64,000 bases of DNA from Scylla paramamosain (GCF_035594125.1 NC_087178.1:9092501-9156500); one strand, 5' to 3'; numbered from the stretch's first letter, positions 35,096-47,973 are shown. Notes: generated from the letters alone by a model not told the origin. Translations and numbers: made by a program.

Positions 35096-35166
35096 GCAAC
35101 AGACGTTTCAGTCACGAAGTAAGTGATCCTGATCCTTCTCCTTCAACAGTCCTCAAGTCTCGGAAG

Positions 35167-35285
35167 TGAATGGCTCAAGCTGATGGCGGGGGTGTATTTA
35201 TACCGGTAGGCTTGTCACCCCGCTGCGCGTCCTGGTCTCCGATTGGCTGACGGCTGTCGCGGGCTGTGCTGGGTTGCTATCCAAG
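35167..35285 (-). mobile_element. Penelope-like 3' end, inverted arm
   Basis: Minus-strand copy of the element tail (CCAAGCTTGAG-side sequence matching 35660-35790 reversed). It lies between the family-C LINE leader and a plus-strand Penelope-like end, as at 1256-1512. Confidence 0.8.
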
Positions 35286-35821
35286 CAACCCAGCAAAAAA
35301 AAAAACCAGCCATCTTCTGAAAAATAGCCCCTCAAAAGAGAAAGAGAGCCTTCAAAAGTCACATGTCATATATAGGTTTACGTGTAACCAAGGAAACTGT
35401 GAAGTCCTTCCCTCCACCTATGTTGGCATGACGACAACAAGACTCTCCCAACGACTAACTTTCCACCTCGCAACAGGAGCACCCAAGAAACATCTGAAGG
35501 AGAAGCATAACATAAACATCACAAGAGGAATGCTAGTAGATAAAACGATCCTAACTACATGCCCAGACACCAGGCGTCTCCCCATCTTAGAAGCACTATA
35601 TATAAAAGAGACAAACCCTACATTAAACCAACAATCTGAAGACCTACAAGCGTTACCAAGCGCGCGAAGACCCAGCTTGGATAGCAACCCAGCACAGCCC
35701 GCGACAGCCGTCAGCCAATCAGAGACCAGGACGCGCAGCGGGGTGACAAGCCTACCGGTATAAATACACCCCCGCCATCAGCTTGAGCCATTCTCTCCGA
35801 CACCCTCTACACGGATAGACC
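35286..35821 (+). mobile_element. Penelope-like C-terminus (GIY-YIG) and LTR-like tail
   Basis: An open frame to the stop at 35763 reads HVIYRFTCNQGNC, STYVGMTTTRLSQRLTFH, APKKHLKEKHN and RLPILEALYIKETNPTLN. The YRFTC/TYVG pair is the GIY-YIG nuclease signature, with R at the usual catalytic place (TTTRLSQR) and E of LEALYI. A Ser/Arg-rich tail ends TSLPV. In Penelope-like elements this nuclease nicks DNA to prime reverse transcription. The RT domain is missing (5' truncation at 35286). The 3' tail leads to the hammerhead-like motif. Confidence 0.87.
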
Positions 35822-35868
35822 TTCGCTACTGAAGAAGGGTCAAGGACCCGAAATCGCGATCTAGCGAA
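35822..35868 (+). ncRNA. Hammerhead-ribozyme-like motif, third copy
   Basis: Stem I TTCGCTA (35822-35828) with TAGCGAA (35862-35868); core CTGAAGA, one extra A; stem II GGGTC/GACCC perfectly paired with loop AAG; GAAA; stem III ATC-GC-GAT; cleavage triplet ATC ending 35861. It lies between the stop of the Penelope-like frame and the ATG at 35870. Confidence 0.62.
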
Positions 35869-35869
35869 A

Positions 35870-36030
35870 ATGACTAGCTTCGGCGAAGTCATACAGCCAA
35901 TTAAAAAAGAATATAAGACAATCATAAGATATAAGGAAAATATCTTAAGAAAAATAATAAATGCTCAACTAGCTATCACATTCAATGAGATATGTATTAG
36001 AGAAAGACTCCTGCCCATATACACACACCC

Positions 36031-36031
<1 letters not shown>
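35870..36031 (+). CDS. Penelope-like element, start of the protein, third copy
   Basis: Opens MTSFGEVIQPIKKEYKTI, continues [19 protein letters not shown] and ends [11 protein letters not shown] before (AT)n. It is nearly identical to 1834-1992. The closing C....LLPIY resembles the early 'C...gLiP.g' step of Penelope-like proteins, but this is a weak match. Confidence 0.6.

Positions 36032-36119
<88 letters not shown>
36032..36119. repeat. (AT)n microsatellite
   Basis: About 88 bp of AT between a Penelope-like remnant and a LINE-D endonuclease fragment; mirrors 28581-28732. Confidence 0.97.
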
Positions 36120-36121
<2 letters not shown>

Positions 36122-36830
36122 CCAACGTGTGTGTCTTAAAGACATAATGGTGGGAGACTCCGTTCCTTCCGCTCCTTCTGGATATTAGCGCAAAGCCACC
36201 ACGGTGGCACTGCAATTCTAGTCTTCTAGGAAACACCTTACACTGATCTCGAGCTGCAATCTCCACTACAGACTGTTGCGATCAAAATGTTTTTAAACGG
36301 TTGTTATACAATATGCAGTATTTATCTTCCACCCTGTGTTCCTACCAAGAGGGGCGATTTTATACGCCTTGTGCTAGACCTATCCTCCCCTTTTCTTCTT
36401 CTAGATTTTAATTGTCGCCACCTGCTGTTGGGTGACAGCACCCCAGAGAGGATATATTTGCTTTTTTTAAATTTTTTTATAAAGGATGAAGAGTTTGGGA
36501 TTTTAAATTCAGTCGTCTTCACCACATGTTCACATATGGTGAAGACGACCACACAACACATGTTCACAGTCAAACTGGTACTTTTACAACCAGTGATATT
36601 TCTTTCACTTCTAATGATCTTTTAGATTTTAATTGGTAGGTTTTACCAGATTCGTATAGGAGAGACCACTTTCCTATTACATTGGAATCGGCAGAGTTTG
36701 AACCACGGTCTCATATTTCCCAGTGGCGTTTAAATAAAACAGAACTCCCTTGACCTAATCATTCTTTGGCTGACTTTGATGGCTGTACTGTATTAATATT
36801 GTTTCTATGAGGAATTAGCATTTTCGTTCA
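36120..36830 (+). mobile_element. LINE-D endonuclease fragment
   Basis: Matches LINE-D copy 2 from about 42940: CACCACGGTGGCAC (36198), TACAATATGCAGTATTTATC (36306), a degraded LLLDFN version of the endonuclease GDFN block (36405), LEILNS-like GILNSVV (36500), then RDHFPITLESAEFE (36668) and WRLNKTELP (36728). Several frameshifts. It ends near 36830, about 175 bp from an IR exon. Confidence 0.78.
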
Positions 36831-37005
36831 CACCAGTTTTTTTTTTGCACTTTTCTTCTTTTCTTCAGGCAGAAAATGGAAAAGAGACTAAAAGTAGCAT
36901 TTGGTTGACATGGAGCTGGACCTGGAAACATTGGGTGAAAACTGGAAACATTGGGTGAAAAAAAAAAAATGTTGAACTATTTGTTTTATGTGGGAAATGA
37001 CTTAC

Positions 37006-37223
37006 ACGAAAGTATTCCACTCTACTGGAGTTGATCTGCCAGATCATGGTAACGCCAGCATCGTCAAGCACGTTCCTCAGGCTCTGGTATGGCTGCTGGA
37101 CATAACGTACTGCCAACACCGACATGAGGTTACTTGCGTAGCTCCTCACCAACACAAACGCTACTATCATCCAGGTGGCCAGAACTACACGTCGCTGCCA
37201 GATGTCATGCCTTGTTAAGATAT
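37006..37223 (-). CDS. IR exon: pore and TM3
   Basis: The exon completes the split Asp codon and adds 72 residues. WQRRVVLATWMIVAFVLV leads into RSYASNLMSVLAVRYV (TM3, about residues 303-330). The SYxxNL core corresponds to the SYTANL motif of glutamate receptors in the modified form usual for IRs. It continues QQPYQSLRNVLDDAG and ends VEYFR at the start of S2. The acceptor is gccttttttcag and the donor a consensus GTAAGT at phase 0. The following intron is about 27 kb and contains about ten retroelement pieces. Confidence 0.92.
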
Positions 37224-37449
37224 CTGAAAAAAGGCACATTTTTCTTATTTTTGCACAATATTCAAGTGTGCTTACGTTAAAGCTAAGCAATACTCCATTC
37301 TGGTGCTGGAGTAGATTCTAATAGCAAATGCAAAAATACGAGTATATGTTAGTAATTCTAGTTTTAAAGTTCTCGTGGTTCATTCTGTTTATTATGACTA
37401 CCGCAATCTCACCCGCTTGTTCTAGCAATTCTATAAAAAAAAATAAATA

Positions 37450-39165
<1,716 letters not shown>

Positions 39166-39167
39166 CT

Positions 39168-39169
<2 letters not shown>

Positions 39170-39235
<66 letters not shown>

Positions 39236-39251
39236 TGTGTGTGTGTGTGTG
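39170..39251. repeat. (GT)n with a short GA interruption
   Basis: About 80 bp of GT at the truncated 5' side of LINE-A copy 5. Confidence 0.95.
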
Positions 39252-39867
39252 AGTATTTTCTTTGGCTATAACGCCTTTAGGCAATTGTTCTGCATTTCTG
39301 TTGTTTTGAGGCTCAGACGGTCATTCCTTTCTTTCTGAGGCTTAAACTGTCGGCCTCTGTATATGGTGGTGCAGGCAAGATTTTTGCCAGAAGTCTTTAT
39401 AGAGGCTCTTATTAGCCCAAGGATTTCGGATTCCGGTTGCTGTGGAACATAGGGTTGGTAGGAAGCCTATGCACAGTGTTTGGGCCCTCGGCAATAGCTT
39501 GAAAACCGCCCAGCTTTCCGCAGGACTGGATCTCGGATCATCGAGGTCATTACGTCTGCCGCCTACACTCAAAACAATGAATTAGTCATTGCAACTCTTT
39601 ATATGGTTCCTATTATATGAAAACATTTTCTTCTATATTGATTCTCCTGGAAAATAAATTATTTTGATATTTCCATGATGGCAAAGTATGATTGTTCAAC
39701 GAAATTCAAATATCAAAATTATATTCGTATGTATAAAAATTAAGTTGAAGTATAAGTTATCTGACTGATTATAAAATCCATTTGTAATCAATGTATGAAA
39801 ATAAATTCAATATATTTGCAATACTAGATATTCTTCCATGCTTATTTTGAATTGTAAGAGATACCAC
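39252..39867. other. Unassigned IR intron DNA
   Basis: Nothing recognised. A 76-codon minus-strand frame at 39342-39572 (SPAESWAVFKLLP, SCLHHHIQRPTV) lacks splice or family support. The part next to the exon (39600-39867) is AT-rich. Confidence 0.5.
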
Positions 39868-40174
39868 CTTGCTGTAGCAAAATACGAAGTAGTTGGAAGA
39901 CGTCATCACTCCAGCAGGGACAGCGCTTACGAGTCAAGGACACCCGAGAAATCAAAGATAGAAGGACCATGACGACAGGGACAAACAGGAGAGTTATTAA
40001 GATGCTCAGCCACACGTAAGGCTCCAGTGGTAGGTGGAAACTCCAAGGATCCAGTTCAGGCTGCCCCAGTTTCCCAAGTATGGTTGAGTATTGTACTAAG
40101 AGAGGCGTGCTGTAGTCCACCACCTGGCCACGGGAAGGTGTGTAGGCGAGGGCTGCCATCGAGATATCCGCCTC
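39868..40174 (-). CDS. IR exon: S1 end and TM1
   Basis: The exon encodes 102 residues plus one base. It opens with EADISMAALAYTPSRGQVVDYS, part of the S1 core; the arginine of TPSR (partial-protein residue 204) sits where ionotropic receptors bind the ligand carboxylate. PELDPWSFHLPLEPYVW follows, then a hydrophobic TM1 at about residues 243-264, a basic/cysteine loop (TRKRCPCW) and LLRILLQQ entering the pore segment. The acceptor is ttttaatttag; the donor CAAG|GTGGTA leaves phase 1, and the G completes GAT (Asp) with the next exon, giving the conserved LLQQ-DI. The 2.6-kb intron below carries a LINE-A copy. Confidence 0.92.
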
Positions 40175-40304
40175 CTAAATTAAAATCTTCAGTTCACAAT
40201 AGTACTTATTAAGGATTGAATATATATCTGTGCCTATGAGTTTTTTTTTTTTTCAGAAAAGAAATGAGATGTTGCCTACAGCTGCAGTTATACACTTTAC
40301 TTAC

Positions 40305-40395
40305 TTCTTTAATTAGCATGCCAATCATGCCGGACCATGTCCCATCAGTTTTCTTGGTTCCATATAAGTTTTCTCCTCCATAGACCATGGTGCAT
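40305..40395 (-). CDS. IR exon: S1 middle part
   Basis: This 91-bp exon completes the threonine codon split with the S1 exon 22 kb away, then encodes 30 residues including YGGENLYG, DGTWSGM and IGMLIKE. The 'dGtWsGMiGml...eaDi' block is a hallmark of IR S1 lobes and continues directly into EADIS of the next exon. The acceptor is cttgccgtag and the donor GTAAGT (phase 0). The next intron is 130 bp. Confidence 0.9.
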
Positions 40396-41160
40396 CTACG
40401 GCAAGTAAAGATTAATACGAATATTAGCCATCACTTCAGTGTAAGTCAAATAAGAAGACATGGAGTGTTCACGATATATTTTGAAGCTAAGTTGGGGGTG
40501 TACACTGCTGTTAAGCGTGGCCTCGCTCTCTGTCTCAATGGTTTGTGAGGTTGTGAGACTGTGGTATATGACGTCCCTTGCTCGAGGACACAGGACAGCT
40601 GTGACATCCAGATTCACCTTTCCCAACTTTCCTGTTTACCAGTAGCTCATTTTGAAGTATTCATACGTTGGGTAGTCGGTAGAGTGCTGTGGTGTTATAG
40701 GTGGTGAAGGCAGCAGCAGCAGCAGCTGTTCCGTTTGTTGTGTACTCATCCGTTGATGTAATATATTTCCATGTTATGTGCTAGGGCTGCTTTTAGTACT
40801 TTCCTCGCTTCCGCGACGATTTCTTGTGGTGCTAAAAGGATGGTCGCCTCCTGTAGTCCTCATCAGGTGGATCGTTTTGGAGGTGTTGAAGGAAGTGGTA
40901 TGCTCTCATTGTTCTGCTTTTGTCGCTGTTTGTAGTTGTCTAAGTCTTTTTGCTGAAAGGATTTCTATCTTGTGGTGATGTCTGTCTGATTCTTCATCCA
41001 GATTCGTTGTTCTGTGTGTTCTGATGAATCTGATGAGGTGTCGTACAGTGGCAGAGTAAAGCTTTCTCCTGATGGAAGGGATATTAATCTCGGCCTACCC
41101 TACCAGGACCTTATCAGAGAGCGATCCCCTGTTGCGGTGAAGATGGGACTTTTCGAATCT
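40396..41160. other. Unassigned intron DNA upstream of LINE-D copy 2
   Basis: Holds a short (CAG)n (about 40710) and possibly the start of the LINE-D leader. A 76-codon minus-strand frame at 40396-40626 was considered as an IR exon and rejected. No other feature is seen. Confidence 0.5.
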
Positions 41161-41277
41161 CGCTCAGAGTAAATGGTTCCCAGAGTTAGGCTGCCAATAC
41201 GGGTCAACGGTGTCACTCATCAGAGGGGCCACCTTTTGAGGTCGCCCTGGATTGGATGGTCGGGTGTCTGAGCTGGG

Positions 41278-42820
41278 ATGCGTTGTGTATTGTTTGATGG
41301 TGCTGAAGAACGAGTTCCCAAAGTTCGCGACTCACCTACACCTTACTGGCTTGTAGCATATTATAGAGAAGGTCGAGGAAACTATATTCACGCTGCCAAG
41401 TATCTAGAAAGGGAGATTGGAGTACTCCCTACAAATAACATCAAGAAATATGGCAAAGGTGTCTTGGTCAGAGCTAAAAATTGAATACAGGCGATGATGC
41501 CCTTCTGATGGAATCTTTAAATCTATTAAGCCACACCGAACATTCAATTACTGTAAAGGACGTATTTACAACCAGGACCTGTACGAACTCTCAGATGATG
41601 ACATCCTTCAGTTATGTCCAGCTAATGTTCAACGAGTGGCCAAGATTAGCGGCAATGATAATATGATAATGCTCACATTCTATGGTTCTTTTCTTTCTGA
41701 CCGTGTTAACATCGCTCTTCTCTCTCTCCCAATATAGGCTTTCATCGATCGTCCATTGCAATGTTACCGGTGTAACGAGTTCGGTCATGGGAAGAACAAC
41801 TGTACAAGTCGTACCCTGTGCGGTTACTGCTCTGCGTTTGACTCAGACCCTACATCTGAATGAGAATCAGATCCTTATTGCTTCTTCTGCAGGGAAGCTC
41901 GTCGACAATGTAAGAGGTACCACCTTGAGCAGGACATCCTTCAACTGGCTAATTCTCAATTCATTAGTCTCGGTGTGGCAGGCGGGAACTTCTTTTCAGA
42001 CAGAAAGATGGTGGGGGAAATACATGCGCCTCCTCCTTTTACTGTAGTTCTTCTACCTCTACCACGGATAATAAGGCTGCAACACCTTCCCGCCTTTCAC
42101 AACCATCAATTGTTTTTTCCCGTTCATGTGAGAATGTCGCTCCTTCAGTTATCATCTGCAACAGGTTTTCTGTTTTTTGGAAAGTGTCATCTTCTCTGAA
42201 TCTTCAGCCAAGCCCTCCACAACATCTTCAGCAAAGCCCTCCACTGCATCTTCACCAGCTACATCACAGACTCCTCATACAAAAGTACATATTGCCGAAG
42301 TCCACGCCCCCCATGGATTCTCCACCACAAACGATTCCCAAGCTGCCACAGCCACATAGTAACAATTCTCCTGCACTTCCTCCTCAGTCCCACCAGAAAT
42401 GCTCTCGGGGGTCTGCTGAGTCTCTAGACTCAACGGGCGTGTCCCCTAGAAAGATGCCTGTGGGAGCGTCAGATATCCCTGAGCTAGACGTAATCAATGA
42501 AAGTCATTTATCCAATTCTGATATGGATATAGAAAATTTCTCTGCTCGTTTTCCAAATAAGTCCTTCTCCAAGAGCGATACCGATACGTCTTTGTCGAGG
42601 AATCCTCCTCCTCCGGTCTTTTCAGGAGTTTTGGAGACTCGTGTGCGGGTAGCGATCCCCACACCAATTACACAATCTCAGGTTTCTGCACCTACAAGTA
42701 ACATAGGATCAGATAAGCCTCACCAGCCGAATAAGGTATCTAGTGAGATTGGCAAAAGGAAGCTTCTCTCTGGGGTTTTCCTGAAAACCAAGATTCTGCT
42801 GTGGAATTATCGCGGTTAGT
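41278..42820 (+). CDS. LINE-D ORF1, broken
   Basis: Pieces in three frames: AEERVPKVRDSPTPYWLVAY (41305), EGRGNYIHAAKYLEREIGVL, a zinc knuckle CYRCNEFGHGKNNC (41762) with a following Cys-rich set, and an open tail from 42184 to 42819 with the 8-residue SAKPST repeat, then a Ser/Pro-rich region ending in NKVSSEIGKRKLLSGVF. Compared with copy 1, about 250 bp of the N-terminal coding part is deleted before 41280. Likely an RNA-binding gag-like protein when intact. Confidence 0.75.
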
Positions 42821-42829
42821 ATGTCTCCT

Positions 42830-43440
42830 GGGAGGAACTCCGGGTATTGATCTTTAGGTTCTCTCCAGTTTGCATTTGTTTGCAAGAGACACTGCTCGGG
42901 GAATCCACTCACATTAGTCCTCTTGTGTATCGTGCGTTCTTTTCCACTCCTGTTCCTGGTCAGGACCACCATGGTGGCACTGCCATCTTTGTACGCACAG
43001 ATATTCCTTTTATTAACCCGCAGATTCACTCGCTGTTGCAGTTTGTTGGTCTTAAGGTTTTCATAAATCAATTTTACATATTATGCAGACTGTTATCTGC
43101 CTCCCAGTGTTCCTATTGAAAGGAATGAACTTGATATCCTTTTAAATGCTCTTCCTTCATTTCTTCTGTTGGGTGACTTCAATGGTCGCTATCCTTTGTG
43201 GGATGATGACACTGTCAACCCTCGTGGTCTTTCACTTGCTTCTTTTATCGAGGGATCAGAATTAGAGATTTTAAACTCTGGAGACGTTACCCATTTTCAA
43301 ATTCAAGCCGGTACTTTTACAACAATAGATCTTTCCCTCTCTGTGCCTCTAATTTCTTTCTTGATTTTTATTGGAGTGTTTTACTTTCCCATTTTATTAG
43401 TCAACCGACTCTGCACCATAGTCATGTCCTCTCAGATGGC
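42830..43440 (+). CDS. LINE-D endonuclease, broken
   Basis: Reads ICLQETLLGES (42880; QE block), PVPGQDHHGGTAIFVRTDIP (42950), then in the next frame LLGDFNGRYPLWDDD (43165; GDFN) and LEILNSGDVTHF (43265). These are blocks of an apurinic-type LINE endonuclease. The terminal SDH block is unclear. At least one frameshift near 43080. Confidence 0.8.
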
Positions 43441-44039
43441 ATCTAGATAAGGCAGATTGAAACCTGTTCACAGAACTCAGCCCCCCCTGCACTCTCAATA
43501 AATGAGAGAGGAAACTGTGATGAGGCAGTAACATACTTCACTGACGTCTTGCACTCCGTTGTTTCCAGTCCGTCCCAGAGACCTCTGGTCGATTTCATAA
43601 ACGTCTTGCTCCCTGGTGGAATGCGGATTGTGCAGCTGCCATTCGAGAAAAGCGTGCTGCCTTTTCTCGCCTTCGACGACATCGTGGGGACATCCACTGC
43701 TTGGAAGCTTTTCGACAAGCAGGTGTCTCTGGGCCCCGCACCTTAAAGATTCCTCGCCGAGAGTCTTGGAAGATTTATGTCTCACTCCACTCACCGAGGT
43801 CTTAAACAGAGTCCGCAAAATATCTGGGAAGTACCCTGCACCTCCCCACCTGTCTTATACCATGACTGGAGGGGACGGTGTCAGACCCAAAGTCAGTTGC
43901 CGACCTGTTTGCTGAGCACTTTGCAAGTGTCTCCAGAAAGGATCCAACTACACCTATGACACTTCATCGTCGACATTTGGAATCTGCTGGCATCAGTTTT
44001 GCCTCCTCTAGTGGAGTCTTATAAATTTCCATTTTCTTT

Positions 44040-45345
44040 AAGTTACGTATGACTTTGTCCCAGTGCCATGATTCATTTCCAGGTCCTGATGACATCCCAT
44101 ATTCCTTTTTGCGCCGCATGTCCGATGAAGCTTTTACGTTTTTAGTTGACCTCTATAACTTCTTTTGGAATACCGGTGATTTTCCTTCTTCTTGGGGTGT
44201 TGCTGTAATTATCCTCTTTCCAGAGCTTGAAAAAGATCATCAGCTAACGACCAATTATCACCCAATTTATTTAACTTCATCCGTTTTGTAAGTTGCTGGA
44301 AAAGATGTTGAATGTCAAGCTTATCTGATATTTGGAGAGAGGCAATTACTTGTCTCCTGTTCAGTATGGTTTCCGGAAAATGCGATCTATGACTGATGCT
44401 TTATTGTGTCTAGAATCTTCCATTTATGAGGCATTTGATAATAAGTAACACCATGGCAGTTTTTTTAAAAATTTTGAGGAAGAATACAACACAGCCTGGT
44501 GTCATGACATTTTACTTAGTCTGTTAGAGATTCGTCTCCGTGGCCGACTCGCTATTTTTAGACAACAGTTTTTATCTTGTCGTTTTTTACTGGTACGAGT
44601 TGGTGGCAATCTGTCAGGAGTTCGCCCACTTGAAGATTGTGTGTTGAAAGGGAGTATACTTAGTATAACACTTTTCACTGTAGCTATAAACAGTGTCATT
44701 GGTGTACTTCCGGAAGGAGTTCGTGGTAGTTTATGTCGATGACATTATCTCCTTTTCTGCAGCGCGCATGCCGCTGATCAAGAGGAAGCTGCAGGTGGCA
44801 ATCAATAGGATTTCTCAGTGGGCCGCAACCTGGGAATTTCGTTTCTCGGCTTCGAAGACTGTGGCCATGTATTTTTGCCACCTCCGTGGTGTTCACCCTG
44901 ACCCAGACCTGTATCTAATTGATAGAAGAATCTCTTGTGTGGAGGAAACTCGTTTTCTGGGACTTATATTTGACATTCACCTGACATGGGTACCCCACCT
45001 TCTTTATGTTAAGGCAGCATGCATGAAGGTTTTCATGAAGAGTTTTGGGTCGTACTTCTTAGGGCGCTGACAGACAGACCCTCCCAGCCTTGCAGCGAAC
45101 TCTTATTCTTTCTGAATTACAGTATGGTTGTGAAATTTATTTGTCTGCTACTGAGGCTCGGCTCCGTGTTTTGGATTCGGTGCACCACGCTGCGCTGGTA
45201 CTCGCTTGACAACTGGTGCGTTCCGTTCATCCCCAATCCCTAGTTTACTGTTGGATGCTGGTATCCTGCCATTGGACCTACGTCGACAGTCGCTAATAAT
45301 GAGGTGTTAGTATCGAATCCACCGCCGATAGGCTGGCTTAGGAGG
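44040..45345 (+). CDS. LINE-D reverse transcriptase and RNase H region, broken
   Basis: GPDDIPYSFLRRMSDEAF (44080), SSWGVAVIILFPELEKDHQ (44190), YHPIYLTSS (44260; the usual YRPI altered), PVQYGFRKMRSMTDALLCLE (44360), a lost motif A near 44470, FVVVYVDDIISFSAA (44705; YVDD) and LGLIFDIHLTWVPHL (44960). The RNase H start is eroded; its end (ADRLAKEA region) is near 45325. Stops at 44290, 44447 and beyond. Confidence 0.82.
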
Positions 45346-45700
45346 TGGCAACTCGGGTTGCTCCTTCCACTCGCATTTCCTTACATGATTTCTACTCCAG
45401 TATAAGGGTGGCAGTTCTTGCCGGTTGGCAGTTGGTTGCCACCACTAAGATGGGTGAGATAACTTCTGTAACTTTCTGTCCATGGACGTATGCCCATGTG
45501 CAGGAGGGCCGCTCAGAGACTGTACTAGCCTATCTCCAGACAGGTCACACATGCCTCACTCATGGTTACCTCATGTCCAGGGAAACCCAACCATTTTGTG
45601 ATGATTGCTTAATTCCCCTTACAGTGCAACACTTTCTAGAGGAGTATCTCAGTCTGGTGGAGCTGCGGGAAAGATACCTTTTCAGATGTCACTGATACTT
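45345..45700 (+). CDS. LINE-D ORF2 C-terminal segment
   Basis: An open stretch of about 116 codons: ATRVAPSTRISLHDFYSSIR, LAYLQTGHTCLTHGYLMSRE and CDDCLIPLTVQHFLEEY. A 'TGHt.lthgyl......p.CddC..plTv.H.l..C' segment is usual after RNase H in I-like elements; the second cysteine pair is partly changed. A short unassigned stretch (45801-46020) follows the element. Confidence 0.8.
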
Positions 45701-46020
45701 GGAGAGAGGGCTTTCTCCTCGGGACATAAGATTTATATATTTGTGGAGAAGGCTGGTCTTTTAAACAAATATTACCTTTTAACTGTTCTTCTTTTATAAC
45801 ATAGTATTGGGCAGAACCTTATCTTTGCACTGGGAGAGCATGGAGACAAGTGAGGAAGACACGTAATGAACAATGGTGGGCCTTGGGATCTGGATCAGTG
45901 TCTTGGGCACGTAACGAAAAACGCCAGATATCTGGGTATGTGGGCTCAGTGTCTTAGGTATGCAAGGAAACACCACCGTGACACAGTGGTCTGGGTCAGC
46001 GGGGTCAGTACTCCTCTCAC

Positions 46021-46600
46021 TTTAAATCTGCCGGTTTTTCTCATCCCTCCAGCTGCTAACTCTACAAGGACCTTATCCATCCATGTATAGAGTATGCTTC
46101 ACATGTCTGGAGGGGGTTCCTCTCATACTGCTCTTCTAGACAGGGTGGAATCAAAAGCTTTTCGTCTCATCAACTCCACTCCTCTAACTGACTATCTTCA
46201 GCCTCTATCACATCGCTGCAATGTTGCATCTCTAGCTGTCTTCTACCGCTATTTTCATGCTAACTGCTCTTCTGATCTTGCTAACTGCATGCCTCCCCTC
46301 CTCCCGCGGCCTCGCTGCACAAGATTTTCTTCTTTCTCTCACTACTATTCTGTCCACCTCTCTAATGCAAGAGTTAACAAGTATTCTCAATCATTCTCTG
46401 GTAGGCTCTGGAACTCCCTACCTGCTTCTATTTTTCTACCTTCCTATGACTTGAATTCCTTCAAAAGGGAGGTTTCAAGACACTTATCATTCAATTTTTG
46501 ACTACTGCTTTGGACCCTTTTATGGGACTGGCATTTCTGTGGGCATTTTTTTTTTTATTGGGTTTTTGTTGCCCTTGGCCAGTGTCCCTCCTACATAAAA
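46021..46600 (+). mobile_element. LINE-A copy 6, 3' end
   Basis: 5'-truncated. It encodes SHTALLDRVESKAFRLINS (46120), LSHRCNVASLAVFYRYFHAN (46205) and [13 protein letters not shown] (46465), then the family tail (ggccagtgtccctcctacat) and poly-A near 46597. The 240 bp to 46840 are AT-rich with nothing recognised. Confidence 0.88.
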
Positions 46601-46840
46601 AAAAATCAAACTAAGTAACTAAACCATTACTATACCAACCTTCTCATTCTTAGCACTTAAGTTTTTTATGGCTCTTCCCATTTCCTTTCTTATGTTTATT
46701 TTTTAGTGGTCTTTTAACATTTTTTCCATACCTGTAATTTTGTTTTTAATATCAATATTAAAAAAAAAACTGAAATCTTTGTCGATTTTAAAAGTTTGTG
46801 GAAGCGCCATATGACAGCGATGTTGAGGCGCTATAATTTA

Positions 46841-47200
46841 AATGAATCAGTCAATCAAAATCCTTCCTTGTGGGGACCACAAGGAGGATGGGGGAGAAGT
46901 GCTTCAAGTCGTGATGCCATCCAAGTTAAAAGAGTTACTGGTGTTGTTGGCACATAAGGGTCTGTTAGCTGACCACCTGGGAGTGAAAAAGGCCACTGAG
47001 CGATTGTGGTTGAATTTTAGTGGCCTAGTATGTCCAGTTGATACATCTGTCAGTTGGTGGGCAAACCTAACCAACTTCGGTCAGTGGCCTCTCTCCATCT
47101 CATTCTGGTTGTTGCTCCTTCCTTCACTAGAGTCCTCATCAGTATAGTGGGTCCACTTCCTCCTTCCATGATGGGTCATAAGTATTTACTGGTCATGGGA
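46841..47200 (+). mobile_element. Gmr1-like element 2, integrase N-part
   Basis: Reads EVLQVVMPSKLKELLVLLAHKGLLADHLGVKKATERLW (split over 46890-47010; both zinc-binding histidines kept), then FTRVLISIVGPLPPSMMGHKYLLVM (47130-47200), the start of the integrase core with the first catalytic Asp changed to Ser (LISIVG where LIDIVG is usual). It breaks off at a LINE-D fragment. Confidence 0.8.
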
Positions 47201-47204
47201 ATGA

Positions 47205-47363
47205 GAAGGCCAATAGGCTGGCTAAAGAGGCGGCAACTCGGGTTGCTCCTTCCACACCCATTCCCTTTCATGATTTCTACTCCAGTATAAGGGTGGCAGT
47301 TCTTGCCATTTGGCAGGCCAGGTGGGAAGATGTGGTTGCCACCTCTAAGATGGGTGAGATAAC
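47205..47363 (+). mobile_element. LINE-D RNase H end fragment
   Basis: Matches 45318-45470 closely (ATAGGCTGGCTAAAGAGGC, then GGCAACTCGGGTTGCTCC, TATAAGGGTGGCAG). It encodes the ANRLAKEAATRVAPST region. A roughly 155-bp internal piece of LINE-D without its 3' end. Confidence 0.8.
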
Positions 47364-47825
47364 TTCTCGGAAGCGATTTCGCTTAGAAGTATGCGCTCAA
47401 AGTTAGTGCTCAAGGCTTTGTTGAAGTTTTCACCCAATCAGCTTGTTTTTTGGGTATTGGGTGCATGGCCCACTGAATAATGTACGGATAGATGATGCCG
47501 CCCTTCCTCGGATCCGGCGGAGTCTGTAGATATGGTAGTGAGTACTTGAGAGCGCATGTTGAGGGCGATAGAGTTGGTCCAGTTCCACCTTGGCTAAGCT
47601 TAGTCAAAAACCAGGTAATAGGTGCTTTAAGCTATGGAGAAGCTTAAAAGACCTTCTCCCAGTGGCTGGTGGGGGGTTCTAATATTTAGACGCATTGTAG
47701 AGCTGGTCATACCGATCCCGCCTACACACGCTATGCCAAGTGCCGTGATGGTTGCGCGAGTGACATGTGTATCTGTATTTTGATCACACTATCTTGTTCA
47801 TGAGAATTTTTCCTACTTAATGTAA
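47364..47825. other. Unassigned stretch
   Basis: No convincing integrase core or other family match on either strand. It lies between a LINE-D fragment and the solo LTR. Confidence 0.4.
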
Positions 47826-47875
47826 TGTTGCGTGCAGTGATGTAAGATGATGAGAAATAAGAACGAATGAAGGAA

Positions 47876-47973
<98 letters not shown>

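Larger units (their letters stand above)
29700..35160 (-). mobile_element. Family-C Jockey-type LINE, nearly intact
   Basis: Minus-strand element with a 5' leader (35160-34362), ORF1 (34361-32850), an overlapping ORF2 (about 32880-30108) and a GC-rich 3' UTR (30107 to about 29700, ending in an ACAAC-rich tract). Only two coding lesions are seen: one in-frame stop in ORF1 and one frameshift in ORF2. It is the best preserved element in the window. End points are approximate because I could not identify a target duplication. Confidence 0.87.
41161..45800 (+). mobile_element. LINE-D copy 2, longest copy
   Basis: Leader from 41161, ORF1 41278-42820, endonuclease 42830-43440, linker, RT 44040-45075, RNase H remnants 45075-45345 and a C-terminal Cys-His segment 45345-45700. 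RNase H plus the C-terminal CxxC region point to the I/Loa-like side of non-LTR elements; the clade is not resolved. Many stops and frameshifts, so an old copy. It is the reference for the LINE-D fragments at 20736, 27230, 28155, 36120 and 47205. Confidence 0.85.

Noticed and set aside
40396..40626. Minus-strand 76-codon frame as a further IR exon
   Set aside because: The exon at 62790-62674 already joins the exon at 40395 in phase and in conserved sequence; this frame lacks IR motifs.
47364..47825. Missing integrase core of Gmr1-like element 2
   Set aside because: No DDE-type block could be read on either strand, so it is left unassigned.
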